6,005 nt of DNA from Methanobacteriota archaeon (GTDB lineage Archaea > Thermoplasmatota > Thermoplasmata > RBG-16-68-12), in NCBI GenBank assembly GCA_005878665.1, contig VBLR01000064.1, positions 1 through 6,005 on the forward strand. The letters are read 5' to 3'. A program made the translations under genes and the position numbers. Under the pieces are notes generated by a model that ran no database searches, was not told the origin of the DNA, and saw only the letters and a list, made by a program, of their open reading frames with translations. The first letter of the stretch is position 1, and each line of letters opens with the position of its first letter. Below, in pieces: positions 1 to 5,045 of this stretch.

Positions 1-2
1 CC

Positions 3-35
3 TTCAACGACGACGGCTTCATCGGCCTCCGCTGA
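3..35 (+). CDS. C-terminal tail of a truncated upstream gene
   Basis: In the third frame the window opens with ten sense codons (FNDDGFIGLR) and then a TGA stop at 33-35. The short tail reads like an ordinary protein C-terminus, and the next plus-strand gene starts about 200 bases later, so a gene entering from the left is the simplest reading. Ten residues cannot identify a family. It could also be non-coding sequence that happens to be open. Confidence 0.3.
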   Translation, partial: FNDDGFIGLR

Positions 36-71
36 GACGCTCAACAATCCTCCCCCCAACCAACGCCCACC

Positions 72-121
72 CGCGAGGGCTTCGGGCGATCTCCGCCGCA
101 AGGCGGGGAGCGGCCCTCGCG
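72..121 (+). terminator. Stem-loop with T-rich 3' side, possible terminator or structured RNA
   Basis: CGCGAGGGC at 72-80 pairs perfectly with GCCCTCGCG at 113-121 (nine pairs). Inside it, CTCCGCC at 91-97 can pair with GGCGG..AG at 102-110, with a two-base bulge and a GCAA (GNRA-type) loop at 98-101. The pyrimidine-rich run CTCTTTCTTTC follows at 124-134. The position, downstream of the putative gene end at 35 and upstream of the gene at 232, suits a terminator. Archaeal termination mainly needs T-runs, and this one is interrupted, so a structured leader or chance pairing in GC-rich DNA remain possible. Confidence 0.3.
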
Positions 122-231
122 ACCTCTTTCTTTCCCAGGTTGAGGGGCAAGTCGACGGGCAGTACCCTTGAACGAGGTCGACTCCTCGAGGCCCCGCCAA
201 CGTTCTTGCGTGGCCGAGGAATCCCGTCTCC

Positions 232-675
232 ATGGTCACTCACCGGGAGACGATTCCGCTCGAGACCCGCCGTGGAGTTCAGGCGATCGACATCACGGAC
301 CGCGTTGCGAACGTAATCGAAGCGTCCGGAGTCCGCGATGGCCTCGCGTGCGTCTTCACGCCGTCGTCCACGAGTGCCATCGTGACGAACGAGTTCGAAC
401 CGGGACTCATGGAGGAGGATATCCCGAACGCGTTGGAACGGCTCCTCCCGGCGGCCATCGAGTACGGCCACGAGCGCCGGTGGCACGACGGGAACGGCCA
501 TAGCCATGTCCGCGCCACCTTCCTCGGACCGAGCCTCACGCTGCCGATCGTCGACGGCCGTGCCGCCCTCGGGACATGGCAGCAGGTCGTCTTCCTCGAG
601 CTCGACAACAAACCGAGGCATCGCGAGGTCGTCGTGCAGATCGTGGGAGATGGCCCGGCCGATGCATCGCGCTGA
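232..675 (+). CDS. yjbQ: YjbQ / UPF0047 family protein (secondary thiamine-phosphate synthase type)
   Basis: A 147-residue protein covering the whole usual length of the YjbQ/UPF0047 family. The family is annotated as secondary thiamine-phosphate synthase because some members show weak activity of that kind; the main role is unsettled. Family signatures visible in order: the PSSTSAI segment near residues 44-50 with E54 shortly after; YGH at 78-80; DGNGHSHVRA at 86-95; GPS at 99-101; LPIVDGR at 104-110; LGTWQQ at 113-118; and the acidic E123/D125 before a basic C-terminal strand. In many relatives the first motif starts with His; here it is Ser, which I recall from other archaeal members too. 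ATG 232 is the only ATG, GTG or TTG between the in-frame stop at 169-171 and the first conserved segment. No Shine-Dalgarno sequence or clear TATA box is seen upstream. Confidence 0.95.
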   Translation: MVTHRETIPLETRRGVQAIDITDRVANVIEASGVRDGLACVFTPSSTSAIVTNEFEPGLMEEDIPNALERLLPAAIEYGHERRWHDGNGHSHVRATFLGPSLTLPIVDGRAALGTWQQVVFLELDNKPRHREVVVQIVGDGPADASR

Positions 676-726
676 GGCGGCGCAGACCGGGGCGTTCCAA
701 CACAACCCATAATCGTTCGGTAGTCG

Positions 727-975
727 ATGTCGCCACCGATGTCCGGGCTCCTAGGAATCCCATGGCGGATCGGGTTGCGGCTCCGGGTCCTCGCCTGGGT
801 CGAGGGGGTACTGTTCCTTGGGATCCTGTTCCTCGCGATCTACATCAAGCCGATCTGGCTCGCTGCGTTGGTCTTGCTCGGCGGATTCGCGATCTCGAGC
901 GTCGCATGGATTGCGATCCTCAATCGGTGGAGTGCGCGGCACGCGGTGATCGCGAGGAAAGTACCTAAGACCTGA
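727..975 (+). CDS. Small membrane protein with two predicted helices
   Basis: An 82-residue protein that I do not recognise. After a short basic segment (WRIGLRLR, about residues 13-20) there are two hydrophobic stretches at about 22-41 and 43-66, separated by a Lys-Pro turn. A basic tail rich in Arg and Lys follows. This is the pattern of a helical hairpin in the cytoplasmic membrane. It lies 51 bases after the YjbQ gene on the same strand and could be co-transcribed with it. A second in-frame ATG at 739 would keep both helices; a weak AT-rich box (CATAATC, 709-715) is about 27 bases before it, which would fit a leaderless start there. No Shine-Dalgarno sequence precedes either ATG. The strongly hydrophobic pattern supports a real gene; the function is unknown. 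Confidence 0.62.
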   Translation: MSPPMSGLLGIPWRIGLRLRVLAWVEGVLFLGILFLAIYIKPIWLAALVLLGGFAISSVAWIAILNRWSARHAVIARKVPKT

Positions 976-1035
976 TCCGTAGGGTCTCCCTGAAGTCCGG
1001 ATAGCGACGGCGGCACTGGGCAGCGAATTCCGAAG

Positions 1036-1977
1036 TTGGAGGGGCAACTTTTAAGCCGACGGTACCGTAAGCCGCCGAGGGTCGATCCCATCCCGAAGGA
1101 CGTACAGGGCGAGAAGGTCACGAACTCGTTCCGGCTCAACAAGGTCGGCGTGACCGGCGTTGTCAAACCCGTCCAGGTCCGTCGTCCCAATCGAACCGTC
1201 ACGCTCACGACCACCCTCGATTTGTTTGTCGACCTGCCTCCGGACCAGAAAGGGTCGCACATGTCGCGCAATCTCGAGGCGATCAACGAGGTCGTCGACC
1301 GGTCCGTGCGCGAGCCGGTCGACAGCTTGGAAGAGCTCACGGAGACGATCGCGCGGTCTCTCTTGAAGCGGCACGAATACGCGACGACCTCCGAAGTCTG
1401 GGCGGAAGCGGACTACTTCCTCGAGCGCACCTCCCCTTCGGGCCGCACGTCCCTGGAGCCGTATCGGCTGGTCGCGCGGGCGAATGCTCGTCGGGGTGCC
1501 GCGGACGTCGAGCGTTCGATCGGCGTCGAGGTCGTCGGCATGACGGCCTGCCCGTGTGCGATGGAGACGGTGCGGGACGACGTCATGAAGGAACACCCGG
1601 AACTCACCCGATGGCCCGAGGGGGTGCCGATTATCACGCACAACCAGCGCAACCGGACGACCGCGATCTTGCAAGAGCCTCCGGGCCACGAGATCGAGGC
1701 CGACGAATTGGTCGACATCGTCGAAGAGTCGCTGTCCGCCCCGACGTTCGGACTGCTCAAGCGGCCCGATGAGGGTCGCCTGGTCGAGATGGCCCATCGC
1801 AACCCGAAGTTCGTCGAGGACGTCGTGCGCGAGGTCTTGGACCGGTTGCTGAAGCGATATCCGAAGATGCCGGACACCGCGTGGGTGCGGGTGAAGTCCG
1901 AGGCCGAAGAGTCCATCCACAAGCACAACGCGTTCGCGGAGCGGTCGACGACGTTCGGAGAGCTGCGTGCCCTCTAG
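1036..1977 (+). CDS. mptA: GTP cyclohydrolase IV (MptA), archaeal pterin biosynthesis
   Basis: A protein of up to 313 residues matching MptA, the Fe(II)-dependent enzyme that turns GTP into 7,8-dihydroneopterin 2',3'-cyclic phosphate. This is the first step toward methanopterin-type or folate-type C1 carriers in archaea. It is related to bacterial FolE2. Landmarks, numbered from the TTG at 1036: PKDVQ at 20-24, which corresponds to the usual N-terminus; LNKVGVTGV at 34-42; FVDLP at 64-68; KGSHMSRN at 72-79; HEYA at 113-116; ACPCAMETV at 171-179; and ITHNQRNR at 200-207, the last two being conserved parts of the active-site region. The family match is strong. The start is not: TTG 1036 is the only ATG, GTG or TTG between the in-frame stop at 991-993 and the conserved core. 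It gives an N-terminus about 15-18 residues longer than I expect, and it lies upstream of a good TATA-like box at 1048-1055. Confidence 0.96.
   Translation: MEGQLLSRRYRKPPRVDPIPKDVQGEKVTNSFRLNKVGVTGVVKPVQVRRPNRTVTLTTTLDLFVDLPPDQKGSHMSRNLEAINEVVDRSVREPVDSLEELTETIARSLLKRHEYATTSEVWAEADYFLERTSPSGRTSLEPYRLVARANARRGAADVERSIGVEVVGMTACPCAMETVRDDVMKEHPELTRWPEGVPIITHNQRNRTTAILQEPPGHEIEADELVDIVEESLSAPTFGLLKRPDEGRLVEMAHRNPKFVEDVVREVLDRLLKRYPKMPDTAWVRVKSEAEESIHKHNAFAERSTTFGELRAL
1048..1055 (+). promoter_or_regulatory. TATA-like box before the mptA conserved core
   Basis: CTTTTAAG stands out as an AT-rich island in GC-rich sequence and resembles an archaeal TATA box. Transcription would be expected to begin about 26 bases downstream, near 1078, which falls just before the codons for the conserved PKDVQ segment of MptA. 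It lies inside the coding sequence if translation really starts at TTG 1036, so one of the two calls must be wrong or there is a second promoter upstream. Confidence 0.45.
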
Positions 1978-2012
1978 AGTGGACCGCCCGAACGAGTCGG
2001 TCCCAACCGAGC

Positions 2013-2030
2013 CCGTCAACATGTTTACGG
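2013..2030. promoter_or_regulatory. Palindromic site 1 (near-perfect)
   Basis: The 18 bases CCGTCAACATGTTTACGG form an inverted repeat with a single mismatched pair (C against T). The 14-base core GTCAACATGTTTAC is at 2015-2028. It lies in the spacer after mptA and shares its core with the sites centred at 2084.5 and 2527.5. The size and symmetry suit the binding site of a dimeric DNA-binding protein; the protein is not identified. Confidence 0.7.
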
Positions 2031-2075
2031 AGAAGTCGGGGCGGCACGGGACCCCTCTCTGGCTCCGGGACCGGC

Positions 2076-2093
2076 GCGTAAACATGTTTACGC
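2076..2093. promoter_or_regulatory. Palindromic site 2 (perfect, 18 bases)
   Basis: GCGTAAACATGTTTACGC is a perfect 18-base inverted repeat with core GTAAACATGTTTAC at 2078-2091. Its centre is exactly 63 bases from that of site 1, equal to six turns of B-form DNA. It lies about 70 bases upstream of the TATA-like box of the gene at 2192, so it would act from upstream rather than by covering the promoter. Confidence 0.75.
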
Positions 2094-2162
2094 AAGGCGT
2101 TCGATTGCGCCGGCGCCTCCTACGTCCTATCGAGCAGTTTCACGGATCTCCCCCAGAACGGC

Positions 2163-2170
2163 TATTATAT
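2163..2170 (+). promoter_or_regulatory. TATA box for a leaderless gene at 2192
   Basis: TATTATAT is preceded by a purine-containing stretch (AGAACG, 2155-2160) that could serve as the TFB recognition element. Its centre is about 25.5 bases before the ATG at 2192, the spacing expected if transcription starts at or within a base or two of the start codon. This decides the start of the downstream gene. Confidence 0.65.
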
Positions 2171-2191
2171 GGCTGTGCATATGGGGAACCC

Positions 2192-2509
2192 ATGCGTCCA
2201 CGATCGACGTCCGGCGAGTCGGCGGCTGCACTCGTCTTGTTGTCATACGACGTGTCCGGGGCGAATCGTTCCGCCGCGTCTAGGGTCGCCCACCTGATTT
2301 TCGGTCGGAAGGATGCCGCCGAGGTCGCACCTCCGCCATACATCCAACGGCCCGGGGTCGTTTGGATCGGACAGTCCGTCTTCCTGCTGCCGCAATCGAT
2401 CGCCGTGGAGCTTGTCGAGAGGCTCCATGGCCTCGGTGCGTCGGTGACGACCGCGCGGATCTCGATCCCGCGGGCCGAAATCGAGGCGTTCCGGCGGCGG
2501 AGGCTCTAG
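2192..2509 (+). CDS. 105-residue protein, possible Cas2-like ferredoxin fold, function unknown
   Basis: I cannot name this protein's family. Its pattern suggests a small alpha/beta fold: a hydrophobic strand ending in Asp (ALVLLSYDV, about 13-21); a helix (NRSAASRVAHLIFG, 25-38); a proline-rich linker; a strand pair with GQSVFLLP (60-67); a helix (SIAVELVERLHGLG, 69-82); and a final strand (ASVTTARISI, 83-92). The order and the YDV and QSVF-like elements recall Cas2/VapD ferredoxin-like proteins, but this is inference, and no cas genes or repeats lie nearby. The frame stays open back to a GTG at 1967 overlapping mptA. That extension is Arg-rich and lies upstream of the TATA box, so ATG 2192 is preferred. 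Palindromes lie on both sides of the gene. Confidence 0.75.
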   Translation: MRPRSTSGESAAALVLLSYDVSGANRSAASRVAHLIFGRKDAAEVAPPPYIQRPGVVWIGQSVFLLPQSIAVELVERLHGLGASVTTARISIPRAEIEAFRRRRL

Positions 2510-2519
2510 CCCCGGACCT

Positions 2520-2535
2520 CGTCAACATGTTGACG
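2520..2535. promoter_or_regulatory. Palindromic site 3 (perfect, 16 bases)
   Basis: CGTCAACATGTTGACG is a perfect 16-base inverted repeat with core GTCAACATGTTGAC at 2521-2534. It starts 11 bases after the stop codon of the 2192 gene and lies 37 bases before the preferred start of the zinc protein. It also contains an ATG (2527) in frame with that gene. Together with sites 1 and 2 it gives the consensus GT(A/C)AACATGTT(T/G)AC. Confidence 0.72.
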
Positions 2536-2571
2536 GACCACCCGAAATGCGCCGCCCGAGCGGCAAAGCCT

Positions 2572-2757
2572 ATGGCCTCCGACGGCCTTCGAGGGCCCAT
2601 GGCCGTGGCCCGCCTTTGTCACATCTGCCAGCGGCCGACCCTCCGAACCTGCCGGAGTTGCGGGCGACCCGCGTGCGACGAGCATATCGCGGGAGGCGTC
2701 TGCGTCGAGTGTCGCGTGGGGCGCAGGGGCCGGGCTCCGGGCGCCCGAGTCGCGTGA
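2572..2757 (+). CDS. Small zinc-binding protein with paired CxxC/CxxH motifs
   Basis: A 61-residue protein dominated by metal ligands: C16, C19, C27, C30, C35, H38, C44 and C47, spaced C-x2-C-x7-C-x2-C-x4-C-x2-H-x5-C-x2-C. Eight ligands in this order suggest two zinc ions held in a cross-brace, as in B-box and HIT-type fingers; I cannot assign the exact family. The tail is basic (RRGRAPGAR), which could allow contact with nucleic acid. Three in-frame ATGs are possible: 2527 (76 residues, inside the palindrome), 2572 and 2599 (52 residues, just before the first CxxC). No start has a convincing ribosome site, so 2572 is a compromise. It follows the 2192 gene by 62 bases and may share its transcript. 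Its stop is five bases from that of the convergent TPR gene. Confidence 0.75.
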   Translation: MASDGLRGPMAVARLCHICQRPTLRTCRSCGRPACDEHIAGGVCVECRVGRRGRAPGARVA

Positions 2758-2762
2758 TCGTC

Positions 2763-3254
2763 TCAGAGGATACGCTTCGCGTCCTCTTTCTCAATCCCGA
2801 GGGCCCGCAACGCGTACGTCAACGCTTTCTGGCGGATCATGTCCCGGGTCTTGTCGTCGAGAAACTGTTCCATCTTGAGGGGCGCCTTCCGCGCATATTG
2901 AATGGCAAACTCGGACCAGTAGAACGGAGCGTTCTCCTCGTCCAACTTCGCCGCGGCGTTGTACTGTTCCTCGGCGTCGTTGAAGCGCCCGAGGTCGACG
3001 CAGAACGAGGCGAGGGCGTCCCGGAACTGCGGGTTCTCGCCGTCCAACTCAATCGCCTTCTTGTAGAACCCCAGAATTTCGTCCGGTTCGACTTTCGGCA
3101 CTCCGAGGGCCGCTTCGGCTTTCCCGAAGAACGCAACCGCGTTGGTCGGATCGGCCTTCGTCGCCTTGTCGAAGTGCTTGTACGCGGCATCGTAATCGAG
3201 TTGGCCGAGGGCCTGTTCGCCCGCGCTGATATCGTTCTCGGCGGTGGAGGGCAT
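2763..3254 (-). CDS. Tetratricopeptide repeat (TPR) protein
   Basis: A 163-residue protein made largely of TPR helical pairs, a scaffold for protein-protein contacts. Repeats can be read at about residues 6-39 (ALGQLDYDAAYKHFDKATKADPTN), 40-75 (AVAFFGKAEAALG...FYKKAIELDGEN), 76-109 (ALASFCVDLGRFNDAEEQYNAAAKLDEEN) and a more divergent one from 110. A Lys- and Arg-rich helical end follows (MIRQKALTYALRALGIEKEDAKRIL). There is no signal peptide or membrane helix, so it is likely cytoplasmic. The frame is open to a TTG at 3287, but that lies within the TATA-like box; ATG 3254 is preferred. It lies 74 bases downstream of pheS on the same strand. The partner is unknown. Confidence 0.93.
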   Translation of the reverse strand: MPSTAENDISAGEQALGQLDYDAAYKHFDKATKADPTNAVAFFGKAEAALGVPKVEPDEILGFYKKAIELDGENPQFRDALASFCVDLGRFNDAEEQYNAAAKLDEENAPFYWSEFAIQYARKAPLKMEQFLDDKTRDMIRQKALTYALRALGIEKEDAKRIL

Positions 3255-3285
3255 GCGAAGACCGCGCCGCAGATTCTCGGGGCGC

Positions 3286-3293
3286 AAATAAAG
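3286..3293 (-). promoter_or_regulatory. TATA-like box for the TPR gene
   Basis: Read on the minus strand this is CTTTATTT, between the pheS stop and the TPR start. Its centre is about 36 bases before ATG 3254, so transcription starting 26 bases downstream would leave a leader of about ten bases. The T-rich run could equally help end pheS transcripts. Confidence 0.45.
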
Positions 3294-3328
3294 ATTCCCA
3301 CGCGATTCTCATTCGGGATGCGGCGCGG

Positions 3329-4852
3329 TCAGAGGACGGCGCGGTGGTCGCGGAGCCAGTCGAGGTCGCTCAGGTACAGCTGGCGGATGTCCGAGATGCC
3401 CTCGACGGCCATGATCAGCCGCTCGAGGCCGAGGCCCCACGCGAGCACGGGTGCCTTCAGGCCCATCGGCTCGGTCACCTCCGGTCGGAAGATGCCGCTG
3501 CCGCCGAGCTCCATCCATCGTCCGTCGGGGAGCTGGACCTCCGGCTCCATGCTCGGCTCCGTGTACGGGAAGTAACCAGGCCGGAACTTGGCGCGCGTGA
3601 AGCCGAGCCGACGGTAGAACTCCTCGATGACGCCGATCAGCTGGGCGAGGTTCGCCCCGTCCTCCATCACGACGCCTTCGATCTGGTGGAATTCCGGCAG
3701 GTGGGTGACGTCGATCGCATCCGGCCGGAAGACGCGGCCAATGATGAACGCCTTCTGCGGCGGGTCCGGGTGCTCGCCCAGCCATCGCAACGTGATTGGC
3801 GTCGTGTGGGATCGAAGCACCGCGCGTTCGGCTTCCTTGCGATCCCAGGGGTACCGCCAACCCGTGCTCCCGGTCGCGCCGCCGGTCTCGTGGGCCTCCG
3901 CGACCGCGCGCACGATCCCTTCGTCGGGAAGGGGCATCGTCGACGGCTTCGACAGATAGAACGTGTCGAGCTGGTCCCGCGCCGGATGGTCTTGCGGCTG
4001 GAACAGGGCATCGAAGTTCCAGAACGCGGAGAGGACGAAGTCCCCTTGGATTTCGGTGAAGCCCATGCTGAGGAAGATTCGACGGATGCGCTCGATGTAG
4101 GCGCCGAGGACGTGCCGCTTCCCCGGTCGGATGAGAGGCGCGAACGCCTTCGTGTCATAGCGTCGGAAGTCGACGCTCCGCCATTTGCCGGATCGAAGGA
4201 GGTCCGCGGTCGGCTGGGCGACCTCTTCGGTCAGTTCAATTCCGGCGGCGAGGACTTTCTGCCCCGCCGCGGTCAGCGCAATCTCGCGTCGGATGGATTC
4301 GCGCTCCTTCACGAGCTCGCGGCGAGATTTCAGATCGCGCACGAGACGCGGATCGATCGAATCCTCCGCCAGCTCTCCTTTTGCCAGGCGAGAGAGGAGG
4401 ACTTCATCGGGCCCTTTCGCGTTCGCGGCCGCGCGCCCTTCGTTGGTGACGACCACGAAACTGCCGGTCGGCCCTTTGGAGACCTCCGCCCAGCCTTTTC
4501 GGCGTAGCCATCCGAGAGCGACCGCGAGATCCGCATCATCGAACTTGCACGCGGCCCTGAGCCGGCCCACCTCGATCCGGCCGCCCACCTTGATCGCGGC
4601 CTTGAGCGCCTTCCGCTCCGGCAGCTGGCGCCTCGCGACCTCGGGCCGCGCGAGACGGTACGAATGCACGACCCGCTCTTTCATCGTCACGAGGCTCTTC
4701 GCCTGGAGCCAGGAAGCCGCGTTCATGACCTCGACGAGCTCGCGGAACTTGCCCGCGGCACGAATCTCCTCGGGCGACGCCTTCGGAACCTTGGCGAGCG
4801 CGAGGAGGACCTTCTTTTCGAGGTAGCTCAACTCGATCGCGCCGGGAGGCAT
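3329..4852 (-). CDS. pheS: Phenylalanyl-tRNA synthetase alpha subunit, archaeal/eukaryotic type
   Basis: A 507-residue protein. PheS with PheT (not in this window) attaches phenylalanine to tRNA-Phe in the cytoplasm. The first 200 or so residues form the winged-helix-like N-terminal region typical of archaeal and eukaryotic alpha chains (LSYLEKKVLLALAKV near the start). The class II catalytic core follows: motif 1 region PGKRHVLGAYIERIRRIF at about 243-260; QDHPARD at 287-293; SHTTPITLR at 348-356; motif 2 FRPDAIDVTHLPEFHQIEG at 375-393; PYTEPSMEPEV at 429-439, near the amino-acid pocket; and motif 3 GLGLERL at 473-479. All expected motifs are intact. An ATG at 4864 would add four residues (MRRG), but it is only about 17 bases from the TATA box; ATG 4852, about 29 bases away, fits a nearly leaderless transcript. 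Confidence 0.98.
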   Translation of the reverse strand: MPPGAIELSYLEKKVLLALAKVPKASPEEIRAAGKFRELVEVMNAASWLQAKSLVTMKERVVHSYRLARPEVARRQLPERKALKAAIKVGGRIEVGRLRAACKFDDADLAVALGWLRRKGWAEVSKGPTGSFVVVTNEGRAAANAKGPDEVLLSRLAKGELAEDSIDPRLVRDLKSRRELVKERESIRREIALTAAGQKVLAAGIELTEEVAQPTADLLRSGKWRSVDFRRYDTKAFAPLIRPGKRHVLGAYIERIRRIFLSMGFTEIQGDFVLSAFWNFDALFQPQDHPARDQLDTFYLSKPSTMPLPDEGIVRAVAEAHETGGATGSTGWRYPWDRKEAERAVLRSHTTPITLRWLGEHPDPPQKAFIIGRVFRPDAIDVTHLPEFHQIEGVVMEDGANLAQLIGVIEEFYRRLGFTRAKFRPGYFPYTEPSMEPEVQLPDGRWMELGGSGIFRPEVTEPMGLKAPVLAWGLGLERLIMAVEGISDIRQLYLSDLDWLRDHRAVL

Positions 4853-4876
4853 CCCGCGCCGCATGGGACCCTCGCG

Positions 4877-4884
4877 TTATATGT
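4877..4884 (-). promoter_or_regulatory. TATA box for pheS
   Basis: On the minus strand this reads ACATATAA, preceded by a run of A bases. The expected transcription start, about 26 bases on, is near 4855, just before ATG 4852. It faces away from the plus-strand TATA box at 4955-4962, making a compact divergent promoter region. Confidence 0.65.
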
Positions 4885-4926
4885 TTTTGTCGCGCTCGCC
4901 ACCGGATTCTCTCCTGGGGACGGGCT

Positions 4927-4942
4927 TTCTCATCCCTGAGAA
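4927..4942. promoter_or_regulatory. Inverted repeat TTCTCA-N4-TGAGAA between divergent promoters
   Basis: TTCTCA at 4927-4932 and TGAGAA at 4937-4942 are perfect inverted half-sites separated by TCCC. The repeat ends 12 bases before the TATA box at 4955, where an operator or activator site could sit. A further TGAGAA half-site occurs at 4962-4967, just after that TATA box. Its role is unproven. Confidence 0.4.
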
Positions 4943-4954
4943 CTACGACACGTC

Positions 4955-4962
4955 CTATATAT
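4955..4962 (+). promoter_or_regulatory. TATA box for the KaiC-like gene pair
   Basis: CTATATAT lies in the divergent spacer. Transcription would start near 4985, leaving a leader of about 60 bases before ATG 5046. That agrees with the clear ribosome site seen there and contrasts with the apparently leaderless genes nearby. Confidence 0.6.
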
Positions 4963-5033
4963 GAGAAAACGGAACATCGCGCGGTCCGGTGAATCAGCCG
5001 ACGCCTTCGAACGCACGAGCGAAAGCCCCGACC

Positions 5034-5039
5034 GAGGTG
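5034..5039 (+). promoter_or_regulatory. Shine-Dalgarno site for the gene at 5046
   Basis: GAGGTG is complementary to the 3' end of archaeal 16S rRNA and lies six bases before ATG 5046, close to ideal spacing. It fixes this start. Confidence 0.7.
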
Positions 5040-5045
5040 CCCTGA

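Noticed and set aside
30..80. Thiamine pyrophosphate riboswitch before the YjbQ gene, suggested by CTGAGA at 31-36 and GCGAGGG at 73-79
   Set aside because: The required CCTGAT and the paired segment between the two elements are missing, and CTGAGA overlaps the end of the left-hand gene.
19..705. Long minus-strand open frame (228 codons) opposite the YjbQ gene and the left spacer
   Set aside because: Most of it is antisense to a clearly recognised family. The part outside (19-180) reads fairly protein-like but has no ATG or GTG start of its own, only a TTG.
1051..2085. Minus-strand open frame of 344 codons opposite mptA
   Set aside because: Antisense of a recognised enzyme; Arg- and Asp-rich composition typical of a GC-rich shadow frame.
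2107..2116. GCGCCGGCGC palindrome
   Set aside because: Made only of G and C in GC-rich DNA; no second copy noticed and no positional meaning.
1967..2191. N-terminal extension of the 2192 gene from GTG 1967
   Set aside because: It overlaps mptA, contains two palindromic sites and the TATA box, and is Arg-rich without any recognisable fold. Kept only as an alternative.
2013..2535. The three palindromes as CRISPR repeats or a replication origin
   Set aside because: The spacings (63 and 443 bases) and the symmetry do not fit an array, and no origin-recognition-box sequence or Orc1/Cdc6 gene is present.
3344..4507. Plus-strand open frame of 387 codons inside pheS
   Set aside because: Antisense of an intact synthetase with all its motifs; no family recognisable in the translation.
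4961..5045. Small open frame starting at ATG 4961
   Set aside because: It begins at the end of the TATA box and runs out of frame into the KaiC-like gene, so it would lie upstream of the transcript start.
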